Of a DNA stretch of 64,000 nucleotides, positions 22,420-33,502 are shown piece after piece. The position numbers and the translations under genes are program-made. Position 1 is the first letter of the stretch. Each line of letters starts with the position of its first letter. Where the stretch lies: NCBI GenBank assembly GCA_026018925.1, contig JAKSZU010000016.1:34653377-34717376 (forward strand), given 5' to 3'. Below the pieces are notes generated by a model. That model was not told the origin of the DNA. It was given only the letters and a program-made list of their open reading frames with translations, and did no database searches. The DNA comes from Tupaia tana (lineage: Eukaryota > Chordata > Mammalia > Scandentia > Tupaiidae).

Positions 22420-22854
22420 TTTGAACAAAAGATATTACTTTCTTATCATTATCAGTCTGTAGAGAGGCAATGAATTAATGCTATAGTTTATAAACTTTAA
22501 CATAAATATAGAAACTATTCAATATGTGCACTGCTGAAAGAAAACAAGGTTATACTGATATAAAGCAACCACATTTTGATTAAAGGCCCAGAGATTTTTG
22601 TGACATTTTACCATTTCTGTTAACAATGTCACAATAAAACTGTATTAAGCAAAGCCCTCTCTTAAAGATTTATTTTCCAATTATAGCTTTAGAACCACTA
22701 AATTTTAAAATGTATTATATCCAAATGCCATTTTAGCATATCTTATCTGTATCTAGATGATTATGTTAAAAGGAATAAACTTCAACTATAATCCTTCTAA
22801 GTGTTCTTTACAAAAAAAAAAAAAAAGAGTAGTCTTCCCCCCCCCCCCTTTTTC

Positions 22855-23040
22855 TTTAAAAAAAAGTTTCTTTCTTTTTTATTTTTGAGGGGGCTGGCTA
22901 ACAGTGTCTTCAGGCCATGACCTAATTCTAGTACTAGCTGGCTAGAATCACACGTGCTTAGGAAGGTGCTGGGACTCAAATCCAACCTTTCCCAGGCTGG
23001 TCCAGTTGTGTTATTGTTGCATCAACACCTGAATCTAGTA
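22855..23040 (-). mobile_element. Possible SINE-D
   Basis: ggtgctgggactcaaatcca resembles a reversed B box. The rest is too diverged to be sure. Confidence 0.25.
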
Positions 23041-23406
23041 TTAATTATGCTTTAAGCAAATCTGCCCTTGTTCTTTATAAACCATTAACCCAATAAAATA
23101 TTACCTATGAATTATTAAATTTTGATAGAGCTCTAATACTTCTTAAACTGTATCTAGAAAACTATATATATCTTTGGAGACATACCCTATATTCAGTGGT
23201 TTCCTTCTCCCACAATTTAGGTACAGGCAAAAAAGATAGATATTCAATATTCAGAGAAAGGCATGAAATAATCCCCATGAACTAGAATGCTCAAAGTGTT
23301 TATCCAATCTCCAAAACCACATAATTTAAACCTAAAAAACCTTCATGTGAAGCAGAAGAGTATCTACATAAACAATAATTGAACCAGAGGCGGGGAAAAA
23401 TCATTC

Positions 23407-23665
23407 CAAGCAGCTGGCATAATGGCTGTGTCACGGGACTCCCATGTAGTCGACCACAGTTCGAGTCCTGGACCCAGTGGCTCGAACTCACGCCGGGCGC
23501 GTGTGCATGCGTGCTCAAGATCCCGAGAGGAGAATGGAGGAGAGGGAACTGCAGCATGGCCATCCCCATGGGGGGTGATTTTTCGCTTTCTGTCTCTCTG
23601 TCTCTGTCTTTCTGGCAAGCGCATGTGCCCTATAGCAAAAACCTCTCAAAAAAAAAAAAAAAAAT
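23407..23665 (+). mobile_element. SINE-L
   Basis: Lacks the first few bases of the head (starts aagcagctggcataatgg). It ends gcatgtgccctatagcaaaa plus an A-tail. Confidence 0.9.
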
Positions 23666-23689
23666 TCATTCTATTAAAAAGCATTATTG

Positions 23690-23885
23690 GGCCAGCTATG
23701 TTGCAGTGGTTACACAACACTTTATGATGTGTAGGAAGGTCCAAATGCTTCCCTGTGCACACTGAGGGTATGCATGTGTGCTTATAATCCAGGCTGCTAA
23801 GATTGAGGATGGATTCCAGCATGACGACCTCGTTGGAGCTGTCCACCTCTCTCTGTCTCATTCTCTATGATGGTCCCTCTCACGT
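23690..23885 (+). mobile_element. SINE-D, diverged
   Basis: gggccagctatgttgcagtg and gtggttacacaacactttat, then tgtgcttataatccaggctg. This is the best-preserved D copy. Confidence 0.5.
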
Positions 23886-24176
23886 TAGAAATTGAAGACA
23901 CTGAAGAAACCTGTATTAACCCAAATCTCACTATAAGCTCATGGACCTATTTAAGATAAAATTAAAGAGATACTATAAAAAGTTGTAGAAATAAAATCTT
24001 CATAATTAGCTTTCATTGTCATTTATACTGCCTCCAAAGTAACAAAAAAAAAACTCCAAGAAATGATAATTTTACAAATCTTATAGAACTGAAACATTGA
24101 CAGTTATGACTAAAGATACTATTAATTTGGTACATTAATACCACAAAATTAACTTTCTACAACCTAATGCCCTTAC

Positions 24177-24272
24177 CTGATCTTCAGTTTCAAACAGAAG
24201 AAACCCGTAAGTTTCTTGCAGTTCTTCCTGAGTATAGTTACTTGCTGTTTTTTGTTCATAAAAAGTTTTGTA
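24177..24272 (-). CDS. TASOR2: TASOR2 coding exon 3
   Basis: These 96 nt, in phase 0 at both ends, encode YKTFYEQKTASNYTQEELQE followed by TYGFLLFETEDQ. The acceptor is TTTATACAG and the donor CAG|GTAAGG. The block corresponds to TASOR ELSESYAFLMVDRYQ in the pseudo-PARP region. It is intact and continuous with exons 2 and 4. Confidence 0.95.
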
Positions 24273-24481
24273 CTGTATAAAGAGAATAACCAGATGCTAT
24301 AAAAACACTATTTTATCTTATAAATTAATATTTCAAATGTATCATCTGAATGCCTCCTACTAAAAAACTAATTAAATGTATTACTTTTCTCAAAAACTCT
24401 AGAATATATTAGTTTCTAAGAAACTATTCCAAGGATCTTTCTATTTCATCTGAAAAATTACAGCTAAAAAGTGCTAGACTT

Positions 24482-24656
24482 GGGGCTGGCAAGCGATGTG
24501 GTAGTTAAGACGCTGGACTCCCACAACATGGTTGACTGCAATTCAAATCTCAGACCCACTGGCTTGCTTTCTCGCTTTTTTCTCTCTCTCCCTGTCTCTC
24601 TCTAGTGAGCACATGTACCTGACACCAAATTAAAAAATAAGTAAAATTAAATATGT

Positions 24657-24691
<35 letters not shown>
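24482..24691 (+). mobile_element. SINE-S
   Basis: Ends in an A-run of about 30. Exact TSD AAAGTGCTAGACTT (24468-24481 and 24692-24705). Confidence 0.93.
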
Positions 24692-24696
<5 letters not shown>

Positions 24697-24705
24697 GCTA
24701 GACTT

Positions 24706-24950
24706 AGGCCAGCAGTTGGCAAGATGGCTAAGACAACAGGATCCCACATGGCAAACTACACGGTTCAAGTCCCAGACCCAGCTGCTTGAAAAACATACCA
24801 GGTGGGCATGCATGCCTAAAATACCAAGAGGAGAATGGAAGGAAAGTGACTGCAGCTTGGCTATGCCCTGCTCCTTGGAGGGAGGGGGAGGGACTTTCAC
24901 TTTCACTCCCTGTCTCTCCAGAGAGCACATGTGCCCTATGGCAAACTGAA
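24706..24950 (+). mobile_element. SINE-O
   Basis: aggccagcagttggcaagat, then ctgcttgaaaaacataccag, ending catgtgccctatggcaaact. It lies about 60 bp from exon 2. Confidence 0.8.
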
Positions 24951-25010
24951 AAAACAAAACCAAAACCCACTAAAAATTAACACACAGATAATGTGTACCG
25001 AGTACCTCAC

Positions 25011-25156
25011 CTCATTTAAGAAAATGTCATTTTTCACCAAAGTCACTTGACTGTATTGAAAACCATGCTCAGATGCAGGGTCCAAGTAAGAAGTATGGAG
25101 AAGTGAAACTGCCCTCTTGAAGAGAGAGTCTGAGCTCAAGGTCACTGTCTCAAAAA
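25011..25156 (-). CDS. TASOR2: TASOR2 coding exon 2 (start of pseudo-PARP region)
   Basis: The acceptor reads TTTTACAG|TT and the donor GAATGAG... AATGAG|GTGAGG. The 146 nt encode residues about 21-69, including VSLLHTSYLDPASEHGFQY and VTLVKNDIFLNE. This is the most conserved stretch shared with TASOR and opens the pseudo-PARP fold (Pfam DUF3715 family). It enters with two bases completing the codon from exon 1 and leaves in phase 0. Confidence 0.95.
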
Positions 25157-25457
25157 CTGTAAAACACAAACGAAAATAATGCAGCTGTTTAGGACAATCA
25201 AAGAATGAAGTAAAGGGGGGGGGACACACTGAATATCATTCAATACATCTCTTGAGTCTCTTCCTGTATAACTAAAGAATTCATAATGTGTTATGGCTAC
25301 CTTAATCTACTCTGTCTTAAATTTTAAAGGACCTCTCATATGATGAAAATAACCTAAATAAGTTACAATAGAGAATGAATTACTTTTAATACTGAGTTAA
25401 ATTATGCCCTACAAGCTAGATTCCTTATACTTTTTGGTTTAAAACTTTGCACCAACT

Positions 25458-25610
25458 TGAGACCAGCAGGTGGCGTGGTGGTTAAGGTGCTGGACACTCC
25501 CACATGGCTGATCACAGTTTGAGTCCCAGACCTGGTGGCTTGTTTTCTCACTTTCCCTCTCTATGGTCGAATTAAAATAAATGAATGAATAATTAATTAT
25601 TTTTAAAACA
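25458..25610 (+). mobile_element. SINE-S
   Basis: gagaccagcaggtggcgtgg and atggtcgaattaaaataaat. The flanks share an AAAACT...ACCAACT pattern. Confidence 0.82.
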
Positions 25611-25720
25611 AAAACTATAAACCAACTCAAACCAGTTATTCAAAAGCAGGTGCAACTGTAGTGTCAAGGTGGTGATCACGAATTACTTAAGCCAGTATTT
25701 CTTATTCTTTAGTATTTTTT

Positions 25721-25972
25721 TTTCTTTTTTTTGGAGAGGTTTTTGCTTTAGGGTGCGTGCGCTCGTCAGACAGAGACAGAGACAGAAAGCAGGAAATCAC
25801 CCCCCAGGAGGGATGGCCGCGCCGCAATCCCTTCTCCTCCATTCTCCTCTCAGGATCTTGGGCACACACGCACACGCGCCCGGTGTGAGTTTAAGCCACC
25901 GGGTCCAGGACTCGAACCGCAGTCGACTACGTGGGAGTCCAGCAACACAGCCATTACGCTAACTGCTGGTCC
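25721..25972 (-). mobile_element. SINE-L
   Basis: Exact 18-bp TSD TATTCTTTAGTATTTTTT (25703-25720 and 25973-25990). Confidence 0.94.
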
Positions 25973-26599
25973 TATTCTTTAGTATTTTTTAAACCTATGT
26001 CATAGATGGACAAACTAACTCTTCTCATCTTTTCATCAAATCTTTGACTAAGTTCTATTAAGCTCCTTTTAAGAGGCCTACTAACTGAACACAATAATCT
26101 ATTATTAATATCTCTAGGGTTTTCTTATTAGTCAAAGGAGTCTTACTGAGCTATACTTTCTGTGGATTGTTTGTATGTTTTTTTCATTTTACAAAATAAA
26201 ACCATATTACATTTTTTGGAAACGCTTTGTCAAACCATACCCAAATGTTATCCCAGAGTCTGTGATAGGTCCCTCCAATGAGAAGCATTTTTCCTAACTG
26301 ATAATTACTGACTGGAACCAGTAACTGTCTTGATTCTTTTGATTTTATAAGTCTTCACTTCGGCAAGAGCTGAGTCTAATAAATGCTCATATTTAATCAC
26401 TTGAACTGTTCAATCTATTTGTATTCTTTCTATTTTCTTTATTAAGCTTGGTGGGGAGTAAGCAAACCTATTATTTTTAATGTAGGGATTTATATAATCC
26501 TGTAAGTTTTGATCAGTATAAATTAATATATATAGCTTCCTACTTTTACCAAACCTCTTGACAATTACATTAAATTTCAAAAGTTAAAGAGAAATGAGT

Positions 26600-26818
26600 G
26601 GGCCAGCCACATGGCCGGATGGATAAAGGAGTGGATCCCAAGAGGCTGAATGTACAGTTTGAATCCTAGCCCCAGTGGCTTGAAAAACATGTTAGGTGCA
26701 TGTGCACACATGCCCCCAAAATACTGACAGCCCCCAAAATACTGACAGAATGGAGGAAAAGTTTTCACTTTCCCTCAAGCCCTCTCCCTGGCAACCACAT
26801 GCATCCTTTAGGGAAAAA
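26600..26818 (+). mobile_element. SINE-O
   Basis: gggccagccacatggccgga and cagtggcttgaaaaacatgt. A short internal duplication repeats cccccaaaatactgacag. Confidence 0.72.
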
Positions 26819-27037
26819 AAATAAAAAATAATTTTATTAAAAGTAACTTACAAACAGCAGGTAAAGAACTAAACTATCAGAAATGAAAACATTTCAATAA
26901 ACTTAATTTGAACTAAACTTTCCTATTACTTCAATTATCAAGATTTTAAAAAATCCTTTAATAAGCTTCCTAGTATAAAAATGAGATTTTAACTAGAAAT
27001 GAATGAAAAAAAGGATTTAAATGTTGAGGAAAAATGA

Positions 27038-27157
27038 GGAGAAGGGACTGCGGAGTAGGCCACCCCCCGGGGGGCATTTTTGCTTTCTGTCTCTCTGTTT
27101 CTGTCTTTCTCTCTGGTGAGTACATATGCTCTATAACAAAAATCTCTCTTTAAAAAA
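27038..27157 (+). mobile_element. SINE-L 3-prime fragment
   Basis: Starts gagaagggactgcggagtag, keeps the cccccggggggc hairpin, and ends tgctctataacaaaaatctc. Confidence 0.78.
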
Positions 27158-27217
27158 AGACATGAACATTCTAAATAGATGCAAGTACAAACCTCAATAA
27201 TACTAGTTACAATTACA

Positions 27218-27474
27218 GCATTTTTTCCCTTCTAATTTGCCAGATGATGTGTATATTTACCAAAGAGACAGAGACAGAGACACAGACAGAGAGAAAGAGG
27301 GAGAAAGACCCCTGTCAATGCAGTGTGGTTATGCTGCAATCCCTTCTATTTCTCCATATCTGGGTTCTGGGCACATACATATGCATCTGTCATGTTTTTC
27401 AAGTCTCTAGTCAAACGACATAATTGGCTATGTGGGATCCAGCTCCCCTTAACTACCAGGCCAAGGGACTAGTC
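27218..27474 (-). mobile_element. SINE-O
   Basis: ggttatgctgcaatcccttc in the middle and taactaccaggccaagggac at the head end. Confidence 0.65.
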
Positions 27475-27534
27475 CACAATTATAGCTTTTTACACTACAT
27501 CATTCAAAGCAAATTGAGAATCCTGTGCATTTTC

Positions 27535-27801
27535 TCCTCTTTTTTTTTGGAGAATTTTTTGCTATAGGGCATGTGCACTTCACCAAAAAGACAGAGAGAG
27601 ACAGAAAGCAAGAAATTACCCCCCCCCCCGGGGGGGGATGTCCATGCCACAATCTCTTCTCCTCCATTCTACTCTTGGGATCTTGGGCATGCACACACAT
27701 GCGCCCGGTTTGAGTTTAAGCCACCGGGTCTGGGACTCGAACCGTGGCTAACTACATGGGAATTCAGTGACATAGCCATTACGCCAACTGCTGATCCCGA
27801 T
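27535..27801 (-). mobile_element. SINE-L
   Basis: Exact 16-bp TSD AATCCTGTGCATTTTC (27519-27534 and 27802-27817). The C/G hairpin is expanded at about 27617-27637. Confidence 0.93.
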
Positions 27802-27937
27802 AATCCTGTGCATTTTCAAATTAATCTTACAAATATCTGTGCTGATAGCACAAACAAAAATTATAAACCTTTATAAATAAAAATTGGTGAACTTTAATCT
27901 CTTTTAAAAGCAAGATAATTTTTAAAAATCTAGCTAT

Positions 27938-29082
27938 ATCCTCTTTTCCATTATACAAGATAGCAGGTGAAAAGCTGAGAAGTAGGATACTAAGAAGAAA
28001 CCTGAAGCTAAGAAAGCTGAAACGACAATGATGACTACATTGCTGGACTGCCACATGGCTGATTGCGATTCGAGTCCTGGACCCGGAGGTTTGAAACTCA
28101 TACTGGGAGCATGTGTGTGTATGCCCAAAATCCTGAGAGAAGAATGGAGGAGAAGGGATTGCAGTGTGGCCATCCCCCCAAGGGGTGATTTCTCGCATTC
28201 TGTATCTGTCTTTCCAGCAAGCACACGTGCTCTATAGCGAAAATCTCTCCCAAAAAAAGGGGGGGGGGGGGAGGAGGAGTGACCGCAAGGCTAAAAAGTC
28301 CAAAAAGGGGAAACCCCATTGCAACAGAAAGCTGGTCCTAGTCCGAGACATTGGCAGATACTCCTGATCTGCCATGTAGTCCAGGAAGGCCATGTATAAG
28401 AAGAAATACTTGGTCACTAAATCCAGGATTGAAAAGAAAAAGGAGAAAGTTCTTGCCACTGTCATAAAACCAGCTGGTGGGGACAGGAATGGTGGTACCC
28501 AGGTTGCTAAAGTTTGCAAAATGCCTAGATATTATCCTACTGAAGATGTGCTTCAAAAGCTGTTGAGTTACAGCAAAATCCTTTCAGTCAGCATGTGAGA
28601 AAGCTGCGAGCTAGCTTCACTCGAAGGACCATTCTGATCATCCTCACTAAATGCCACAGAGGCAAGAGAGTGGTTTCCCCAAAGCAGCTAAGCAGTGGCT
28701 TGCTACCTGTGACTGGACCTATGGTCCTCAATCAAGTTTCACTGTGTAGAAAACACCAGAAATTTGTCATTGCCACCTCCACAGACTTAATACTAGCAAA
28801 GTAAAAATCCCAAAACACCTCACTGATGCTTCCTTCAAGAAAAAGAAGCTGCAGAAATCCAGACACCAGGAAGGTGGGATCTCTGACACAGAGAAGGAGA
28901 AATACGAGATTACAAAGCAGTGCAAGGTTGACCAGAAAGCTGAGGACTAGCAAATTTTATAAAATTCAAAGCTGTTCCTCAGCTCCAAGGAGACCTGTGA
29001 TCCTTGTTTGCCCTTACAAATGGAGTTCATTCACAAAAATTCATGTTCTAAATTTCTTGCCAAGAACCTAATAGCTGAAAAA
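27938..29082 (+). pseudogene. RPL6: RPL6 processed pseudogene, split by a SINE
   Basis: Conceptual translation follows ribosomal protein L6: [60 protein letters not shown] and [20 protein letters not shown]. No introns are present. The copy begins with a TOP-like 5-prime UTR (ctcttttccattatacaag) before a mutated start codon (ATA at 27960). It ends with the RPL6 3-prime UTR wording tgttctaaatttcttgccaa and a short A-run. Several in-frame stops and frame changes break it. A SINE-L-type element (28023-28262) interrupts the N-terminal Lys-rich part. It lies in TASOR2 intron 1, antisense to the gene. Confidence 0.95.
28023..28262 (+). mobile_element. SINE-L inside the RPL6 retrocopy
   Basis: The head is shortened (starts near cgacaatgatgactacattg). 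It ends cgtgctctatagcgaaaatc, followed by a G-run. It separates the RPL6 Lys-rich N-terminus from the rest. Confidence 0.85.
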
Positions 29083-29254
29083 ACATATAGTTATGTATAT
29101 ACACTATGAAGTCTAATATTTGAAAAACATGGTACCTATAAGTATTTTTTAAAAAGTAGTTTGGAAATGAAAATGATGATTGTCAACTTCTCTAAATTCT
29201 GCCAAGACATTAATAGGTAAGCACAGATTTTAAGTTTGGAGAGAGTTATAAACT

Positions 29255-29665
29255 GGAGCCAGAAGATGGCATAGTGATTAAGGCACTGGACTCCCACTTA
29301 GTTGCCTGCGGTTCGAGTCTTGGAACTGGCTTAAAATTCATGCCAGGTAGGGTTGGCAGGTGATGTAGTGGTTAAGGATGCTGGACTCCCACATAGCTTA
29401 CTATGGTTAGAGTCCCAGACCTGGCAGCTTGCTTTCTCACTCTCTCTCCGTCTGGTCAAATTAAAAATAAATAAATAAAGTTAAATAAAATAATTCCTTA
29501 AGAAAAGAAAAAATCATCCCAGGTGTGTGTGTGTGCCTGAAATCCCTAATGGAGAATGGAGAAGAGAATGCAACATGGCCATCCCCACTAGGAGAAGATT
29601 CTTACTTTCACTCTCTCTGTATCTCTCTCTCTCTTCTCTGGCAAGCATACATGCTCTATGATCAA
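29255..29665 (+). mobile_element. SINE-L (outer), split by a SINE-S
   Basis: The head ggagccagaagatggcatag breaks at 29349 and resumes at about 29514 with tcatcccaggtgtgtgtgtg. It ends tacatgctctatgatc. Confidence 0.85.
29350..29512 (+). mobile_element. SINE-S inserted in a SINE-L
   Basis: Full-length S. TSD TCATGCCAGGT (about 29339-29348) and TCATCCCAGGT (29514-29524) belongs to the outer element. Confidence 0.88.
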
Positions 29666-29771
29666 AAAAATAAATAAATAAAATAAAGAACTATTTACTA
29701 CATACAACCCCATTTTTTAAGCATCATAATACATAATAAACTGGAATGAGGGAGAGATGGTACCTCTACCA

Positions 29772-30000
29772 CCAAGAAAAAAACTTGACATGGCTGTGGA
29801 GGTGCAGGCAGTAGAAGCACTATTATGCAATACTGGGAGAAATATAGGAAGGTTCCAAGTCCAAATCTCAGGTCATCCTGAACATGCTGGGTACACCAAC
29901 GATCCTCAATGGCTAGAGGACTGAGCAGGAGGAGGAGTGGTGGAGAGCAGCATGGTGAGACAACCTATCAAGGATGCCTGTCCTCCTTTTCTCTCTCAAG
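29772..30000 (+). mobile_element. SINE-D, diverged
   Basis: acatggctgtggaggtgcag at the left and a body ending atgcctgtcctccttttctc. Weak. Confidence 0.35.
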
Positions 30001-30012
30001 AAAGAATCTTTT

Positions 30013-30281
30013 GGGAACCAGCAGTTAGCATAATGGCTATGTCACTGGACTCCCACGTAGTCGACCGCGGTTCGCGTCCCAGACCCGGTGGCTTAGAACT
30101 CACGCCAGGCGCGTGTGCGTGCGTGCCCAAGATCCCGAGAGGAGAATGGAGGAGAAGGGATTGCGGCGTGACCATCCCACCTGGGGGGTGACTTCTCGCT
30201 TTCTGTCTCTATGTCTCTCTCTGTCTGTCTGGCGAGCGCACACGCCCTATAGCGAAAACCTTTCAAAAAAAAAAAAAAAGG
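30013..30281 (+). mobile_element. SINE-L, young-looking
   Basis: Near consensus with the tatgtctctctctgtctgtc subtype body. No clear TSD was seen. Confidence 0.93.
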
Positions 30282-30539
30282 TAATAACTGTACATTCAGC
30301 AAGAACAAATGCCCATCAAAAGTCAAGTTGGAAAACCACAGCTAATCCTGAATCATTCATGACTTCAAAATAATAATCTCAATTATTTTCAAGAAAACAC
30401 GATTCCTGCTCTGCAAATGAAGATACAGATGAGTATTTTATCTAGAAAATTACTTAACACTATCTCTTACTTACACATATACCTTTAATTAAGAGTCTAA
30501 TGTATACAATCAAAACACAAATGAATGGCCTCATTTTTG

Positions 30540-30865
30540 ATAAACAATATTCATTTATTTAAACATTCAGGGTTATTATTAGTGTACTAAGAAAATGAAA
30601 AGGGGGTTATTTCACAAAGAAACCTAGAACAACACTTAAGGTAACTTGAAAAGTATCCTATCTATAAAGTGTAGAGCACCCTTAGGGCTTCAATGTGAGG
30701 AAAGGTGAAGTTCAATCACAATGGCTCTGGAAACAGTTTTCATGTAGCACCTGGCTTTTTTAGCACATTTCTCCGCTAGGTCTGATGAGTCTTCAGTGTT
30801 AAGTTTGGCTTGATATAGGTCGGATCTGAAAATAACCTCTTTTATTCAAAATCGATCACAGAGAA
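30540..30865 (-). other. Exon-like unit with short open frame and poly-A signal
   Basis: On the minus strand an acceptor-like AGGTTATTTTCAG (near 30826) is followed by an open frame with SDLYQAKLNTEDSSDLAEKC and AKKARCYMKTVSRAIVIELH, then a stop. AATAAA follows about 170 bp later, close to 30552-30557. I do not recognise the peptide. Spliced to TASOR2 exon 1 in phase it would stop after about 16 residues in another frame. It could be an old retrocopy end or an alternative last exon. Confidence 0.35.
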
Positions 30866-30894
30866 ATTGAGCAAACTGGTTTTGGACACTTCTT

Positions 30895-31134
30895 TCTGTC
30901 TTATTGCAAAATTGTATGTGTGCTCACCAGAGGGAGACAGAGGAGAGAGAGAAAAAGTGAAAAAGCAACTCACTTTGGGGAATAATCACACGGCAACCCC
31001 TTCTCCATCTCTCCTCCACAGGGATTTAGTGTACACATACACATGCGCTCAAGTATTGTTTTTTTTAACCACTGGGGGCTTGAACTGCAGACCTGAACTG
31101 CACAATAGGTCATGTGGGATCAAGTCACAGGCCA
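30895..31134 (-). mobile_element. SINE-O
   Basis: aattgtatgtgtgctcacca at the left and cacaggccagtc at the right. Confidence 0.68.
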
Positions 31135-31154
31135 GTCTTCCTTTTTCTTTTCTT

Positions 31155-31331
31155 TTTTAAAGAATTATTTATTTCCATTTGTTGTTATTATTATTATTTC
31201 ATTTGATCAGACAGAGGCAGAGAGAGCGAGAAAGGGAAAGCACAAAAGCAAGCCACCAGGTCCAGGGCCCGAACCATGGTCAGCCATGTGGGAATCCAGC
31301 GCCTTTAACCACCACGCCATCTGCCGACCCA
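31155..31331 (-). mobile_element. SINE-S
   Basis: tttgatcagacagaggcaga in the middle and acgccatctgccgaccc at the head end. Confidence 0.85.
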
Positions 31332-31582
31332 GTTTTTTCTTTTTAACTTGCAATAATAAGGATGAGAAAATTATGAATTGACTTCTGATGCTATGTCACA
31401 GGTACTGGTATTACATTCTATAAATATCTGGTCTAAAATCAGATGAGATAAACAAATGTCAACAATTTAGGTGTCACATATTTCTAGAAAAAAATAGAAA
31501 AAAAAACAAAAAAAAAAACTAATCACTTGTATATCTTCTCATGACTTTCATGGCCATCTCCCTATAGAATTGCACCTACACC

Positions 31583-32025
31583 CAGAACAGCCCTTCTTCA
31601 AGAGACAGACAGCTCCATGGCTCCTACGATCTAGCCATTTTGGGAGAAAGGAAGATGTCCCACTGATCACTGGGCCTCCAGCATACAAAACCCGCGTGAA
31701 CAGCCCTTCTTCAAGAGACAGACAGCTCCATGGCAGGTTTTGTATGCTGGGCCTCCAGCATACAAAACCCGTGTGATAGGAAGACCCCCTTCAAGTCTCC
31801 TGTCTCTGTATCAGTCTTTATCTCTCTCTACCTCTGTCTCTGTCCTCTCTCTCTCTCTGTCTTTTTTTAAATTTTTGCTTTTTAGAATTTTTTAAGGTGA
31901 GGCGTTTCACAGGGCCCTTTGGCCCCTCCTAGGACTTTATCTTGTTAATAATCCCCTCTCCTCCTCCCAGAACAGCCCTTCTTCAAGAGAGAGCTCCATG
32001 GCTCCTGCGATCTAGCCATTTTCTA
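31583..32025 (+). repeat. Repeated units in the half-L1 5-prime UTR
   Basis: The string gaacagcccttcttcaagag occurs at about 31585, 31698 and 31970, twice followed by a ctccatggctcct(a/g)cgatctag stretch. The string gggcctccagcatacaaaac occurs at about 31671 and 31749. This is reminiscent of monomer-type LINE promoters, but units are few and irregular. Confidence 0.6.
31736..31769. repeat. Perfect 15-bp inverted repeat
   Basis: GGTTTTGTATGCTGG and CCAGCATACAAAACC are exact reverse complements separated by GCCT. They lie in the half-L1 5-prime UTR. Confidence 0.9.
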
Positions 32026-32233
32026 ATTTTTCTAATTTTTGAGTTTTATTGAAATTTTTTGAATATTAATTTTTTTTAGATTTAATTCAAAGGTTTTCTC
32101 TTCTTTTTCTCTGTTTCTTGTCTGTTTTTTTGCTCTTGTTGGTATTGTTTCCCTCCCTCTGCTTCCTTTTCTGCACACTCCTCGACCCTCAGTTTGAACT
32201 TCCAAGTTTGGGAAGAAACCGACCATCCACCAG

Positions 32234-33502
32234 ATGACTAGAAATCGCTGCAGGACCACAAGAAATATGGGGAAGCAGGAAAATACCTCTCCCACAAGGG
32301 AAACGGATAGCTCCTCTTCATCCACACACAGTTCAATGGAAATCATGGAAATATCTGATAAAGAATTCAGAACATTCATAATGGCAAAGCTAACAGAGAT
32401 GGAAGAGAAGAGAGACAAGGAACTGCTGAAGAGGAAGGAGAAAGGAGTTGAAGAGTTCCAGGAGGTGGGAACCAGCAGTTAGCGTAATGGCTATGTCGCT
32501 GGACTCCCACGTAGTCGACCCCGGCCCTGGTGGCTTAAAACTCACGCCGGGAGCGTATGCGTGTGTGCCCAAGATCCTGAAAGGAGAATGGAGAAGTGAT
32601 TGCAGCGTGACCATCCCCCCTGGGGGGTGATTTCTCGCTTTCTGTCTCTATGTCTCTCTCTGTCTGTCTCTCTGGCGAGCGCACACACCCTATAGTGAAA
32701 AACCTCTCCAAAAAAAAAAAAAAAAAGAGTTCCAGGAGGTGAGGAAATTCACGAAAGATCTAAAAGAGGAATTTCACACTTTACAAAAGAATCAGATGGA
32801 ACTGTTAGAGATGAAGGCTGTAATACAAGAAGTCAAAATCTCCCTTGAAAGTATTAAAAGCAGACTAGATCATACAGAAAATAGAATCTCAAATGTAGAA
32901 GAGAAAATGGCTGGCCTAGAAAAATCCACCATGAAGACTGAGAAAATGGCCCCAAAATTTGAAAATAATATGCGAGAAGTACTAGATACAATTAAACGTC
33001 CAAACATCTGGATAATAGGCATCCCAGAGGGTGAAGAGACTCATAAGGGCATTGATAATCTATTCCATGAAATCCCGCAAGAAAACTTTCCAAACCTGGA
33101 GAGGCACTCAAAGATTCAGTCCCAAGAAATACAGAGGACCCCAAATAGAATCAACCCAAGAAGATCTCCAAGACACATCATAGCCAGGTTGACCAAAATC
33201 ACAGACAAAGACAAGATACTAAGACTGGCAAGAGAAAAAAGGCAAGTTACCTACACAGGGTATCCTATCAGACTATAATGGCAGACCTCTCATCGGAAAC
33301 AATGCAAGCAAGGAGAGAATGGGAAGATATATTCAAAGTATTAAGGGAAAAGCAATTTCAACCGAGAATTCTGTACCCAGCAAGGTTATCGTTCATTTGG
33401 GAAGAAAAGACACGAACTTTCCCAGATAAACAAAACCTGAAAGAATTTACCAGGACCAGACCAGATCTCCAAGAAGTTCTTAACGGAGTGCTATGTCAGT
33501 AA
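32234..33502 (+). pseudogene. L1-type ORF1 of the half-L1, interrupted by a SINE
   Basis: The first piece (32234-32467) encodes MTRNRCRTTRNMGKQENTSP and an acidic, coiled-coil-like stretch. After the SINE, the frame resumes at EFQEVRKFTKDLKEEFHTLQ and runs to YPIRL with a stop near 33276. The last 74 codons are open in another frame (MADLSSETMQARREW to LNGVLCQ). ORF1p is an RNA-binding trimeric chaperone. The three segments (coiled coil, RRM-like, C-terminal) are all recognisable. Confidence 0.85.
32468..32726 (+). mobile_element. SINE-L inside the half-L1 ORF1
   Basis: Near consensus. TSD GAGTTCCAGGAGGTG (about 32453-32467 and 32727-32741) duplicates ORF1 codons EFQEV. Confidence 0.95.
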
